A DNA stretch of 64,000 nucleotides. It comes from Chaenocephalus aceratus. Its lineage: Eukaryota; Chordata; Actinopteri; Perciformes; Channichthyidae. The DNA lies in NCBI GenBank assembly GCA_023974075.1, contig CM043797.1, forward strand, positions 14,370,178-14,434,177, in the 5' to 3' direction. This document shows, one piece after another, positions 55,401 to 64,000 of this stretch. The first letter of the stretch is position 1. Every line of letters begins with the position of its first letter. Below the pieces are notes generated by a model. The model ran no database searches, was not told the DNA's origin, and worked only from the letters and a program-made list of their open reading frames with translations. The position numbers were made by a program, and so were the translations under genes.

Positions 55401-58400
55401 CACACTGGCTTGATCGATGGAGTTGGCTTCAATATGATGCCAACATAAACAAGGTCTTTTGTCGGCTCTGTACATCAATGCCGACCTATGCTGACAAGTA
55501 AGCGAAGAGTAGAAAATATATAAATAGTATATTCACTATAGGCAAATGTCCCAGCAGTTTAGGATAATGAAGGCTCTAATCTATTACATAGCCATTACAT
55601 TTCTAACTCCTGATAATGACAGGAAGGCAGAAAGTGTATTATACACATAATAATACTCTTAGCAGAAATGTCAACCTCCTTTTTTTCTTTAACATTGACC
55701 ACAATATAATTATTTTAACAAACCAAATATGATCAATTGAGGAAAACGAGGAAGAACTGATGATTCAAATGTTGTAGTACAAGTAGTAATGTAGTTTGTG
55801 CATAAATTACTACTGCAACAAATGTGTTCATTTTCTTTATTATTGGACGAATGCTCCGGGCCAGTGGTTACAATCGTGGGGCCAGTGACAATGAACATCT
55901 ACTGGCCCTACACATATTTATGTATAAAAGACATCAAAAAGTGCATATTGCATAATAGGGGACTTTTAAATGATTTGGTTTCTGTCTTTTTATTAAGAGA
56001 CAAATGATGTGTCTTTTGCATCTTTCATCATGATGTTTCTGATATGTCACTGAGGGATTCTGTAATTCAGCTGCTTTAAGGATACTAGCCTGAACCTGGT
56101 GACCAATATTGACTTAAGATGGTTGAATTGGATTACTGGGAAATAAAAGCAGGCAAAATCATTGGAATCTAACTGCTCATTCCTGACGTTGCCTTTCTGT
56201 TCTTTCAATTGTCAGGTATAATGGGAAGATACAGTTATGCATCCTTTTTGAGCTTTGGCTATTTTTCAATTTACAGACTATTTCCTGATTTATTTGTAGG
56301 AGTTATGTAATGTGTCACCTTGGATGAAGGGGGATGCCATCTGCCTTGGCTGTTTGCCCAGCCAACACACCCACATGTTTTTAGAGATGCTTGTAAACCT
56401 GCACTGTTTGTTTGTACACACACTGTTCTGATTCTATTTACTGAGTGACCTTTTGAAGGTAAGCCTGAAATTGTATTTATCAAATCCCCAGCTTTGATTG
56501 GTTATGAATTGGGTATGTAATAAAAAAATATAGGCGACTAGGCCTTTTCAAATTAAAACATTTCAAAGGGTCCTTTTTACACACTACACCAGCCCTGCAG
56601 GTGCAAATAAATGAAACTAAACCACCTCAAATAAACTCCTTTCCGCAGATTCCCCTTTCTTCAACATGAGCTTTCGAGTTGAGGCCACTGAGACTGACAA
56701 TAAGCGTGGAAACTAATTCATGCAGCATAGCAACCACATATTTCAACTCCCTCATTCAATAGCCATGTATGATGAGGTTGGATTAGCATAAGCCTGATGT
56801 GGCCATTACTCCCCGTTAACATGGCTGGAGGCCACTGAGAGGGATGGATGTGCTGGCAGCGACCAGACACCTGGGATACCTCATGGATCAATGACCTTTG
56901 CATAATGGGCAATTTAAAGCCAGCGGTGACTAATACAGACGTCTCTAACCCGCGGAGAAAATATTAAGGCCCCGGATCCATCTGTATCCTGATCTGCATA
57001 ACATGGCCCCCGTGATGAATGGCAGGTCAGCTGTAGGTAAGGACAGGACATATAGGGAGAGGGGAGTACCAAGCCTTCACACAGCAACATTAGTACCTGT
57101 TTAAAATCAGAGTTTCCCATCATGCACTGCAAGGTGTAGATGATAGGGTCCCCCTTCATGGGCGGCAGGGATTCCCATGTGACTTCGCAGGAGTTGTCAT
57201 CCAGACGCTCCACTTTAGGTACTAAGAGAGGGGAAGAGAGAGCAGATTTGATGAAAAGCACTTCAAATAAAAGATCAATCCATCTGAACAAGAAATGTTT
57301 TTAATGAGGAGGAAAAACAAATGTTTGCTGCAAGGGTCTAAGGACAGAGGGGGTTGAATGCTTTACAAACTGTAAAGTTCACAGAGACACATGTGTCATT
57401 TGTGATGGTATATAGATCACCACATGGTTTGAACTTCTTAGAATCAACAAAAACACAGCTGATTGTATAATTGAATTATTTAATGCAAGACAAAAAAATT
57501 GAAGCCAAAATATTTTGATATGTTCTTTGAACTTTCTGATCGAATCAGAGCGTTGCAAAAATAATTGCTTTAACACAATACAACTTGCTTTGTTATGTGC
57601 AGTGGCTCATGATGTATTAAGGGTGATTTCTAGACAACTATATATAAATGTTCACGTTGCCATAACGACGACTCATGCTCTTCTTTAGGTAGGTGGCATT
57701 CTGAACAAAAACAACAAAAACAAGTGGTTGTTTTGAACTAGTGAAGAGCCGAAAACACAAGTGGCACAGAGGACTTGAATGACTTTTGGGATTATGATAA
57801 TAGGCTTGGGTTCGGCTGGATTCACACTGTTGATGGCTAAGAGTCAACTTCACTGTGTGGGGATGAAAGCGTTAGTGGGCAACACTGACAAACTGCTTGA
57901 ATCAAAAGAGGTGGCGCATTGAGAATATAGACCCACGTCACTTTAACTGACTTCAATGTGTAGGATCAAAAGAGTCTGTGCAGAGCGCCGAGCTGAACAA
58001 CCAGGCTCACGATGACAGCCGACATGTCTCTGGGTGCTGTGTCTTCATCAAAAGCAAGACTAATATGGATGGACTGAGGAGAAAAGCTGAGCACACTCAC
58101 TGTCTGTACGTCAGTGAGTGTTTGTAAAGATAATAAGAGCTGATCTACATTGGGTAGGGATAGGAATAGATAGTTAGAGAGAGAGATATGAAGAAAAAGA
58201 GCTGCCATTGTACCTTTCACTGGGACTGGAGGAGAGCGCGGGGTGGCGAATGTGTAAACATTGGAGAAGGGCCCTTCGCCCGCCTCATTAAAGGCCTGGA
58301 TGCGGAACGTATAAGAGGTAGACTCATTAAGCCTCTGGACTTTGTGTGTGTGGCATGGTCCTTTATACAAGGATATAAATCTGCAATGACAGGAACATTG

Positions 58401-61400
58401 AAAAGTGTGGGAGAGAAAGAGAAAGGATTTAATAATGAGCAAAATATGACAAAAAGCAAACGATACGAGTGTCTTCTCTGTCAGGGTATATACAGAGGCA
58501 CATCATCAGCTGCCGTCTCCTTCCACTGTGAACACACTATCTGCTGAATTACTTTCTATGAACCCCGCCCTCCTGGACGCAGTTATCTGAAGCCCTCGCT
58601 CCCCCCTCTTCTCTGTTTATCTGTCGTCAGGTCACTCCCCCTCGGCTGACTAATGGGCCACTGACCTGCCGCTCTTGTCCCCCATCTGCAGCTGGAACTG
58701 GAGGGCGTCTGAGGTGGCGGCTTTGGCAGGGCCATCGCCCCACTTGAGCCTGAGGGTCTGGTGGCTGAAGGCAGTGCACTCCAGGCGGGGGGGCTGCGGG
58801 GGCAGGGGCTTGGTCTTAAGCTTAAAGGTGTGGCTAAAGGGGCCGGCTCCCAGGCTGTTCAGGGCTTGGATTCGGATCCTGAGGAAGAAGAAGAGACATG
58901 TCACCATTAGTAGGGAGCTTCAAGCACTGACCTGACCTGGAGTGGCTGTCAAATTGCATTAAAGGTCCCTATTATTCTCTTTTTCATCAATATATTCAAA
59001 ACATGTCTCTGAACCCAACAGATCATCCCATAATCCTCTCTGTTTCAGCCCTGTTTCAAAAGTGCTGATTCTGTGTCTGATACTTTAGATGAAAAGAAGG
59101 TGCCTCTCTCTTCTAAGAGATGATTGTTTATGTATAAGACATGACAAAGTGGATTTAGCATAATAGGTGACCTTTAAGAGTGTTTTATCTCACTGGCAGA
59201 TGAGGACGTTCAGCCGTCGTTAGAAGTCAAACCTTTGATGTTGTTATACACCGGCTTTATCTTTAAGCAAACATGAATTGAGAAGAACAACCAGCCTGGT
59301 GCTAGAGGAACAATGGTAGATTGTGAAAAGACAAGTTTCCTGGACAACTGCCAGCGCTTGTAAGAATAACCTGGGTTTACTAATGTAACCAATTATATTT
59401 GGTGTCAGATTTACTCTTGGGTTTCCTTGAGTACAATAAATGAACAAACCAGTGTGGAGTGGAAATGAGTTGCATCACATTTCAGGATTTGTGAGCACTG
59501 GGATCTAACGGCTTCCAACTGTTACTGCTCGTTTGCATCTCACAGTTGTGTAGTATAAGAAACACATAAGGGAAGGTTTCTTTTTGTTCTGTTGGAGCAC
59601 CGACCTGAAGCTGGTGTCGGGCTGCAGATGCTGGATGACGTGTTTGTTGACGGGGTCGATAACAATGGGCTGGCGCTCTCCAAGGTCAATCAGGTAGGAT
59701 GTGATCTCAGAGCCGTGATCACATGGGGGGTCCCACCTGATGCCCAGGCAGGTGGACGGAGAGTAGAGCGGTGGTGGCCGGGAAGCGCCGTCCTCCTCAT
59801 CCTCCTCCTCCTCCTCCTCCTCCTCCTCCTCCTCCTCCTCGTCTTCTTCTTCTTCTTCTTCCTCCACTTGTGTCTCGTACCTTTGCAGATCGGACTCCTT
59901 CAGCGCGTAGATGTTGCTGACGGCTGCGGGAACAGAGCAGGGGGTATGGCACAACACCGCCTCGCTGAAGGGCCCCACGCCGGCCACATTCACTGCCTGC
60001 ACAACAGCAGAACAAAGGAGTCAGCTGATTCAGTCAACGTTACGTGAAAGGACACATGTAAGGTCCATGTGTCACCACAAGGGGGCATTCCAATGTAAAC
60101 AAGACTCAAGATTCAAAGATAAGCTACAGTGTAGAAAAGGGAATACATTCTTATGACCAGAGCTCCTCCAACAATGCAACATATATCATAAAATACAAAT
60201 ACAAAAATAGTGCAAGAACTCTATATACATGTAAATAGAATATGATATATACAAGAACAGAATGTGGAATTAAATATTGTACATTAAGACACAATTAAAT
60301 ACGGTTTATTGCGGTGATAGATAAATAAGTAGATTGCAAGATTACAAACGGATGAATGTTTATCGAGGCACTCAGGTGTTTAGCATGACTGCGGAGGGTT
60401 CTAAGTCCTGACAATTATGTTGTTTTAAATTTGAAAGCTTATGTGAAAAATATATATATATAATGACATCTTTGAAAAACTAGGACAATCATGTTTAGGT
60501 TTGTAAACAATTATATGATGAAGTCTGGTTTGAAAGCCTGACACAAGGGATGTCTGGGTACGAGTACTGCCTGTACTTTAGACAAATAGTGGGTAGTCGG
60601 GAAAATCATAATCACACAGCAAGTTATCTAGCACAAAATCAACCCGTGTCCCCACAGTAGAGGCAGCATGAGTACAGCACATCCTGAAATATCAGCCTGA
60701 ACCAGATCTCTCAATTTGCAACGATCTCTCTTTTCTTTCAACAAAAAGAAATACAGTTTTTTTTGTCACACATGCAATCAGTGAAACAGCGCATTATACA
60801 CATGGCCTCACTTTATTCATATCACTCGTTAATCATGATGAAGTAACTAGTGAACCAACCAACTGAAATTAAGATTAGAAACAGAGGTGATGCAGCTTTT
60901 ACCAAGCATCGCAGGCAGGCACTCTATCAAACCTCTGCCCACCATTCCGGCAAATTCTCAAAAGTAATCATCTTCCGCTATGAAATTGCTGAATGGATTA
61001 AAATGAACCCATCACTTACACTGATAGCAGAAAAACATCATATCATGTTCTCTAAATAATCCCAGACCAAACTTATCTAGAGAATCTTTAATTTCCCCCA
61101 TATTTCATCTAAAATATAGCTCTAACCTGCTGCTAGCGGACAAAGACAAGATTATAAGAAAAAGAAGAAAAAGATCAGTGAATAAATATATCTCCATCTT
61201 GCATATTTTAATACTGACATAGCTATAAATAATAACCACAAACCTGTGACGCCAACAAACCCCCTAATTTCTTCAGATTTATATATGTGTCCTGCTGTTT
61301 ATAAAGGGCTCACCTGTACCCGGCAGAAGTAATTGGTCGCAGGCAGCAGCCCCTTCATCTCATGGCTGAGCGCTGGTCCGCTGTAACACACCTGCATGCT

Positions 61401-63935
61401 GCCATCAGCTGCCCCCCACTCCAGACGACACTCGGTCACCGGAGCTCCGTTGCAGGGAGGGGCCTGTAATGCAAACACAGATCAAAATATCACCCGTCAC
61501 TTAACCTGAAAAGAGTTTCAGATATCAGATATATCTTTCGAATGAATCATGGGATATTATTTTGTATGCGTCGATGAGAGGTTGCGCTCGACTTTTTCGC
61601 TGCCCGTCACTTTGACGGACAGGATCGTAAAACTTCCGTCAAAATCCAGAATTACCCGTCGGCCTTTACACAACTCTGGCGGGGGGGGGGGGGGGGGGGT
61701 GGAGAGCATGCCGTTCACGATGACAGTTCACATGCTCCGTGTTATGCGTGGCTGCTGCACCTCGCGGGAGCGTGCACAGCGTGAAGCCAAAACTCAGACA
61801 TTTCAATGCTTTGTACGGCACAGTTAGGTTTGGAAATGGTATAATTTCCTTTTTGGAGGGCATGCATAACACGGCATAACACCGGAGCGGCGCCTCGCTG
61901 CGGGGAAACTTTGGTGCTGTTCCGAGTTTGTTCTAATCTGTCAAAATGACGGACTGCTTTCAGATTTGTCCGTCATTGTTAAAAAAAAACCATCATAGAC
62001 GGACAATATTCAGTTAACGCGACCTCTGGCGTCAATAGGGAAATAGAAGTGGTACTAGTCTTACCTCCCAGCTCACAACAACACAGCTGGGGGATTTGCA
62101 TGTGGTGGAAGGAGCCTTGCACTGCTCAGGAGCCCCGGGGCCGGTTGTGACCTCACAGCGCTCCGTAAGAGGTCCAAACTATCCGCAACAAAAAGAACAT
62201 GTACTGTTTGAGATTCAGTGGGAGAGGCTTCAAAGCATGCAACAGATAACAAACACCAATCTCTAGTGTTGTTATTGATAGATCCGTTTGGGCAGTCTCT
62301 CTCACCCCGGCCTTGTTCGCTGCCTTGAGCCGGAAGCTGTAGGTTTTGCCAGGCATTAAGCCTCCCACAGAGCAGTCCAACTCTGGCCCCTGGTAGACCT
62401 CCCTGCTCTCCTCAGACTGCGGCCCACTCACTTCCACACTGTAGCAAGACACCAGGCTGCCTCCGTCTACCTGTGGAGGGCCTGGGAAACATGTGAGAAA
62501 ACAATTTACCTTAGGAAGGAAGACAATACAAAGGAAACTGTTCAAATACGAACTGCATCATCACAACTCAGGTAGTTAGTTAGACAAATAAATGCATCAA
62601 CTGAAGCTAGAATACATCCCACACAGATCTGACTTGCAGAAGAATGACTCACCCCAGCGCAGTTGCACCTCCCTGGCTTTGGGTTTGCCCACCAGCCGAG
62701 GGGGCTGGCAGGGCCCTGGGGGCATTGCGGGAGTCTGGACCTGCAGGGTCTCCGACAGCTTGCAAGGGAAGACACCACACCAATTAAGACACAGAGAAAA
62801 TAACAAATTGACAATCCCCACCCCCCTCCTCTCTTACTCCCAAACACAAACACAGTGGATACAGATTGTTATTTTCACTATCTTATCTGCTATAGCAGAC
62901 CAAAACGGAGACAACTGTGAATGCATCATTCAAGGGAAAACAGCATTCAAAGAAATACAATGTATTATTTTCAAAGCCAGATTGTTTGGTAAGCGTAAAC
63001 AAATAATAAGATAAGTCTTTTCAGACTTCAACTTGTGTGACAAAAGGCAAACATGTGAGTGTTATGTCACATTGTACTGCACCAAAAAGCAGGATCTCGC
63101 CCCCATGAGTCACGTTTCTTTACAAGGCCCATCGTGAATAAATGCATGCACTAATAGCTGATGAAGGAATTAATGAAGAGTGTCTGTGAACTGAACTAAT
63201 TAGGAAAAACATCATCTGACACATGTAGGGAGGGTTAATCGATTAGCAGGCTTTGTCTTGTTCTTACACACCAGGAAGCATAGTCTAATCTCCAAACACA
63301 GGACACTGGCTGAATGACAATTTCCTATTAAAAGTCACCATAAATAGAGTGCATTACCTAGAATTATTCATGTTAAATGTATCAGATCAACCATGGGATG
63401 GCTTCCTGCCCTGACAATTACAGTGTATGCAACAGCTGAGAAATGTATCAATAATTAAATAGCCAATACAAAAAAAAACAGTGCACACACATCGGGTTTC
63501 AAACAATGCATAAATACATCGTCGTTAACAGCAGTAGCCATAACTCTTGTTTGTTTGTTTACATAATGTACATGGAGTGATCATGCTTTGTAATTTTAAA
63601 TTAGAGGTAATTAAATCTGCATCACAGATTCTTGTTTTAATGAATTGTTGTCACTTGTATACGAGTATCGTTTGAAAAAAGCCAGAGCAACTTGTGACTC
63701 TTTTCTACCTGCGGTCAAAGAAAGTCGTAACTGACTCTGAGAATTCCTGTGGCAAAACACAAGGTCGCGACTGTGTGTGCACGTGTGTGCACGTGTGCTG
63801 ATGCTGAATGACTCACCGGGCTCTGCCCCCCCTCGCTCATGCAGTAAACTCGGGTCTGGTAGGAGCAGCCCGGCTTCAAGCCTTCACACACATGCTCCAC
63901 AGCTGGCCCCGAGTACATCAGCTCCCACGAAAGGC
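52440..63935 (-). CDS. fndc3a: Fibronectin type III domain-containing protein 3A, C-terminal ten exons (5' part outside window)
   Basis: Exons (minus): 63935-63817, 62758-62653, 62481-62306, 62178-62065, 61463-61314, 59996-59605, 58878-58666, 58380-58214, 57221-57097, 52763-52440; 1886 bp, 627 residues plus stop, all phases agree. The visible part has the end of one FN3 repeat and five further FN3 repeats, e.g. TYSFRLKAANKAGFGP, YFCRVQAVNVAGVGP, SFRIRIQALNSLGAGPFS, SYTFRIQAFNEAGEGPFS and YRFRVCAIRQCQ. Then come a linker and a C-terminal anchor (about 22 hydrophobic residues ending FVIQYFVIK). FNDC3 proteins have nine FN3 repeats and a tail anchor in ER or vesicle membranes; FNDC3A is linked to spermatid-Sertoli adhesion. 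FNDC3B is the alternative; FNDC3A is preferred because mlnr lies next to it. The last intron (52764-57096) is packed with transposons. Confidence 0.9.
53758..55245. mobile_element. Retroposon-type repeat, split by a hAT MITE
   Basis: Begins AAATTAAGTTTTATTTATAT, then AGCCAAAGTGCTGTACATG, a teleost repeat end that usually marks a LINE tail in reverse orientation. The sequence continues through 54395, is interrupted by the MITE at 54396-55037, and resumes (TCTTTAAAAGATAAAAACG) to about 55245. Confidence 0.55.
54396..55037. mobile_element. hAT-type MITE with exact 8 bp target duplication
   Basis: Tips TAGGGCTGCACGATATTGCG and ATATATCGTTCAGCCCTA. Flanked by CTTTCTAG at 54388-54395 and 55038-55045. 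Tip sequence resembles that of the MITE at 9126-9600. Confidence 0.85.
55313..55501 (+). pseudogene. hAT transposase N-terminal zinc-finger fragment
   Basis: The frame contains KRKSPEELKE, a highly basic RKFQPHWLDRWSWLQYD and FCRLC, the layout of the TTF/BED-like zinc finger at the start of hAT-type transposases. Translation stops at 55501 and no DDE domain follows. Confidence 0.55.
57328..57415 (+). repeat. Retroposon tail remnant
   Basis: GGTCTAAGGACAGAGGG and CAAACTGTAAAG repeat the pattern of the element at 46555-46795. Confidence 0.4.
58959..59177. mobile_element. TTAA-flanked MITE, 219 bp
   Basis: TTAAAGGTCCCTATTATTCT at the left and GCATAATAGGTGACCTTTAA at the right. Shares the internal phrase TTTCAGCCCTGTTTCAAAAG with the split copy at 52821-55969. 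Confidence 0.85.
59791..59866 (-). repeat. fndc3a: In-frame GAG/GAA repeat coding an acidic run in fndc3a
   Basis: Within exon 59996-59605 a (TCC)n/(TTC)n run on the plus strand encodes about 25 consecutive Glu/Asp residues between the two halves of an FN3 repeat, after YETQV and before GASRPPP. Remembered mammalian FNDC3 paralogues have a short acidic stretch at this place. Confidence 0.9.
60155..60420 (+). repeat. Retroposon fragment in an fndc3a intron
   Basis: AGCTCCTCCAACAATGCAAC followed by AATAGTGCAAGAACTCTATA and GGAATATGATATAT-like text matches the block at 28340-28440 in element B. Confidence 0.45.
61680..61699. repeat. Poly-G run
   Basis: A run of about 19 G (one C at its start) in an fndc3a intron; its true length may be uncertain because homopolymers are error-prone in sequencing. 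Confidence 0.9.
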
Positions 63936-64000
63936 CTAAATATAAACACATTGCAAATACATTCAATTATTTAAATAAACTCATGTTTTAAAAACATCAT

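Larger units (their letters stand above)
53461..55908 (+). mobile_element. hAT element inserted in the TTAA-MITE, degenerate
   Basis: Left tip CAGGGCTAGGCATTATAAAT with GGCCCGCTGGCCCGG following. The right side carries CTCCGGGCCAGTGG and TCTACTGGCCC but lacks a clean terminus. CAGGGCT plus GGCCAGTGG motifs are typical of a teleost hAT group. It contains a zinc-finger transposase fragment at 55313-55501 and is itself split by a retroposon at 53758-55245. Confidence 0.6.
52821..55969. mobile_element. TTAA-type MITE split by later insertions
   Basis: Left end TTAAAGCTCCCATTATACTA at 52821, right end GCATAATAGGGGACTTTTAA at 55969, sharing ends with the intact-size element at 58959-59177. The body is interrupted after ...GGAGACACA (53460) and resumes at 55909 with CACATATTTATGTATAAAAG. 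The uninterrupted order GACACATATTTATGTATAA is present at 26583-26602 and 31518-31536. Confidence 0.65.

Noticed and set aside
59592..60047. Plus-strand open frame of 151 codons
   Set aside because: It is antisense to the fndc3a exon 59996-59605; its leucine run is the complement of the acidic codon repeat.

Overview
The window reads as teleost fish (percomorph-type) genomic DNA. The protein genes are split by introns with GT-AG boundaries, intergenic DNA is AT-rich with CA/TA/TATC microsatellites, and the repeats are typical of fish: a DIRS retrotransposon, hAT and TTAA-type MITEs, 3' ends of LINEs, and long hairpin elements. All four recognisable host genes lie on the minus strand. From high to low coordinate they are: fndc3a (last ten coding exons, 63935-52440, upstream part outside the window), mlnr (motilin/ghrelin-family GPCR, 46303-43381), rcsd1 (CapZ-interacting protein, 25964-4689) and a ttmp/C3orf52-like type II membrane protein (2625-32). 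A further exon-like coding block at 41553-41417 could not be assigned.

Region by region. 0-2.6 kb: ttmp-like gene, complete in seven coding exons. 4.0-26.1 kb: rcsd1. Its first coding exon appears to contribute only ATG-GAG and is followed by an 18.4 kb intron holding hAT MITEs, LINE ends, hairpin element A, a broken jockey-type LINE and a 2.1 kb palindrome of two THAP-exon-bearing transposon copies. 26.4-31.9 kb: a ~550 bp segment occurs twice in direct orientation on either side of hairpin element B (arms of ~770 bp). 32.8-39.7 kb: a degenerate DIRS element with inverted terminal repeats, interrupted by hairpin element C. 39.8-43 kb: two TTAA-flanked MITEs and the orphan exon. 43.4-47.1 kb: mlnr, two coding exons and a probable untranslated 5' exon. 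48.9-49.9 kb: hAT MITE with perfect 8 bp target duplication. 50.3-64 kb: fndc3a, with a stack of nested transposons in its last intron and a long acidic codon run in one exon.

The fndc3a-mlnr order and strand match what I recall of human 13q14 and support both names. The genes do not form a pathway: mlnr is a gut-peptide receptor, FNDC3A a membrane-anchored FN3 protein, RCSD1 a cytoskeletal CapZ-binding protein and TTMP a poorly characterised membrane protein.

The most unusual material is mobile. Three long-hairpin elements (A, B, C) share spacer sequence and a terminal signature CAACnnnnTCTCAC, two with clean 7 bp target duplications, yet have different outer arms. Two head-to-head copies of a transposon each keep the same THAP-domain first exon. 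Exon boundaries were deduced by eye from splice consensus, reading phase and remembered family sequences; no database search was run.
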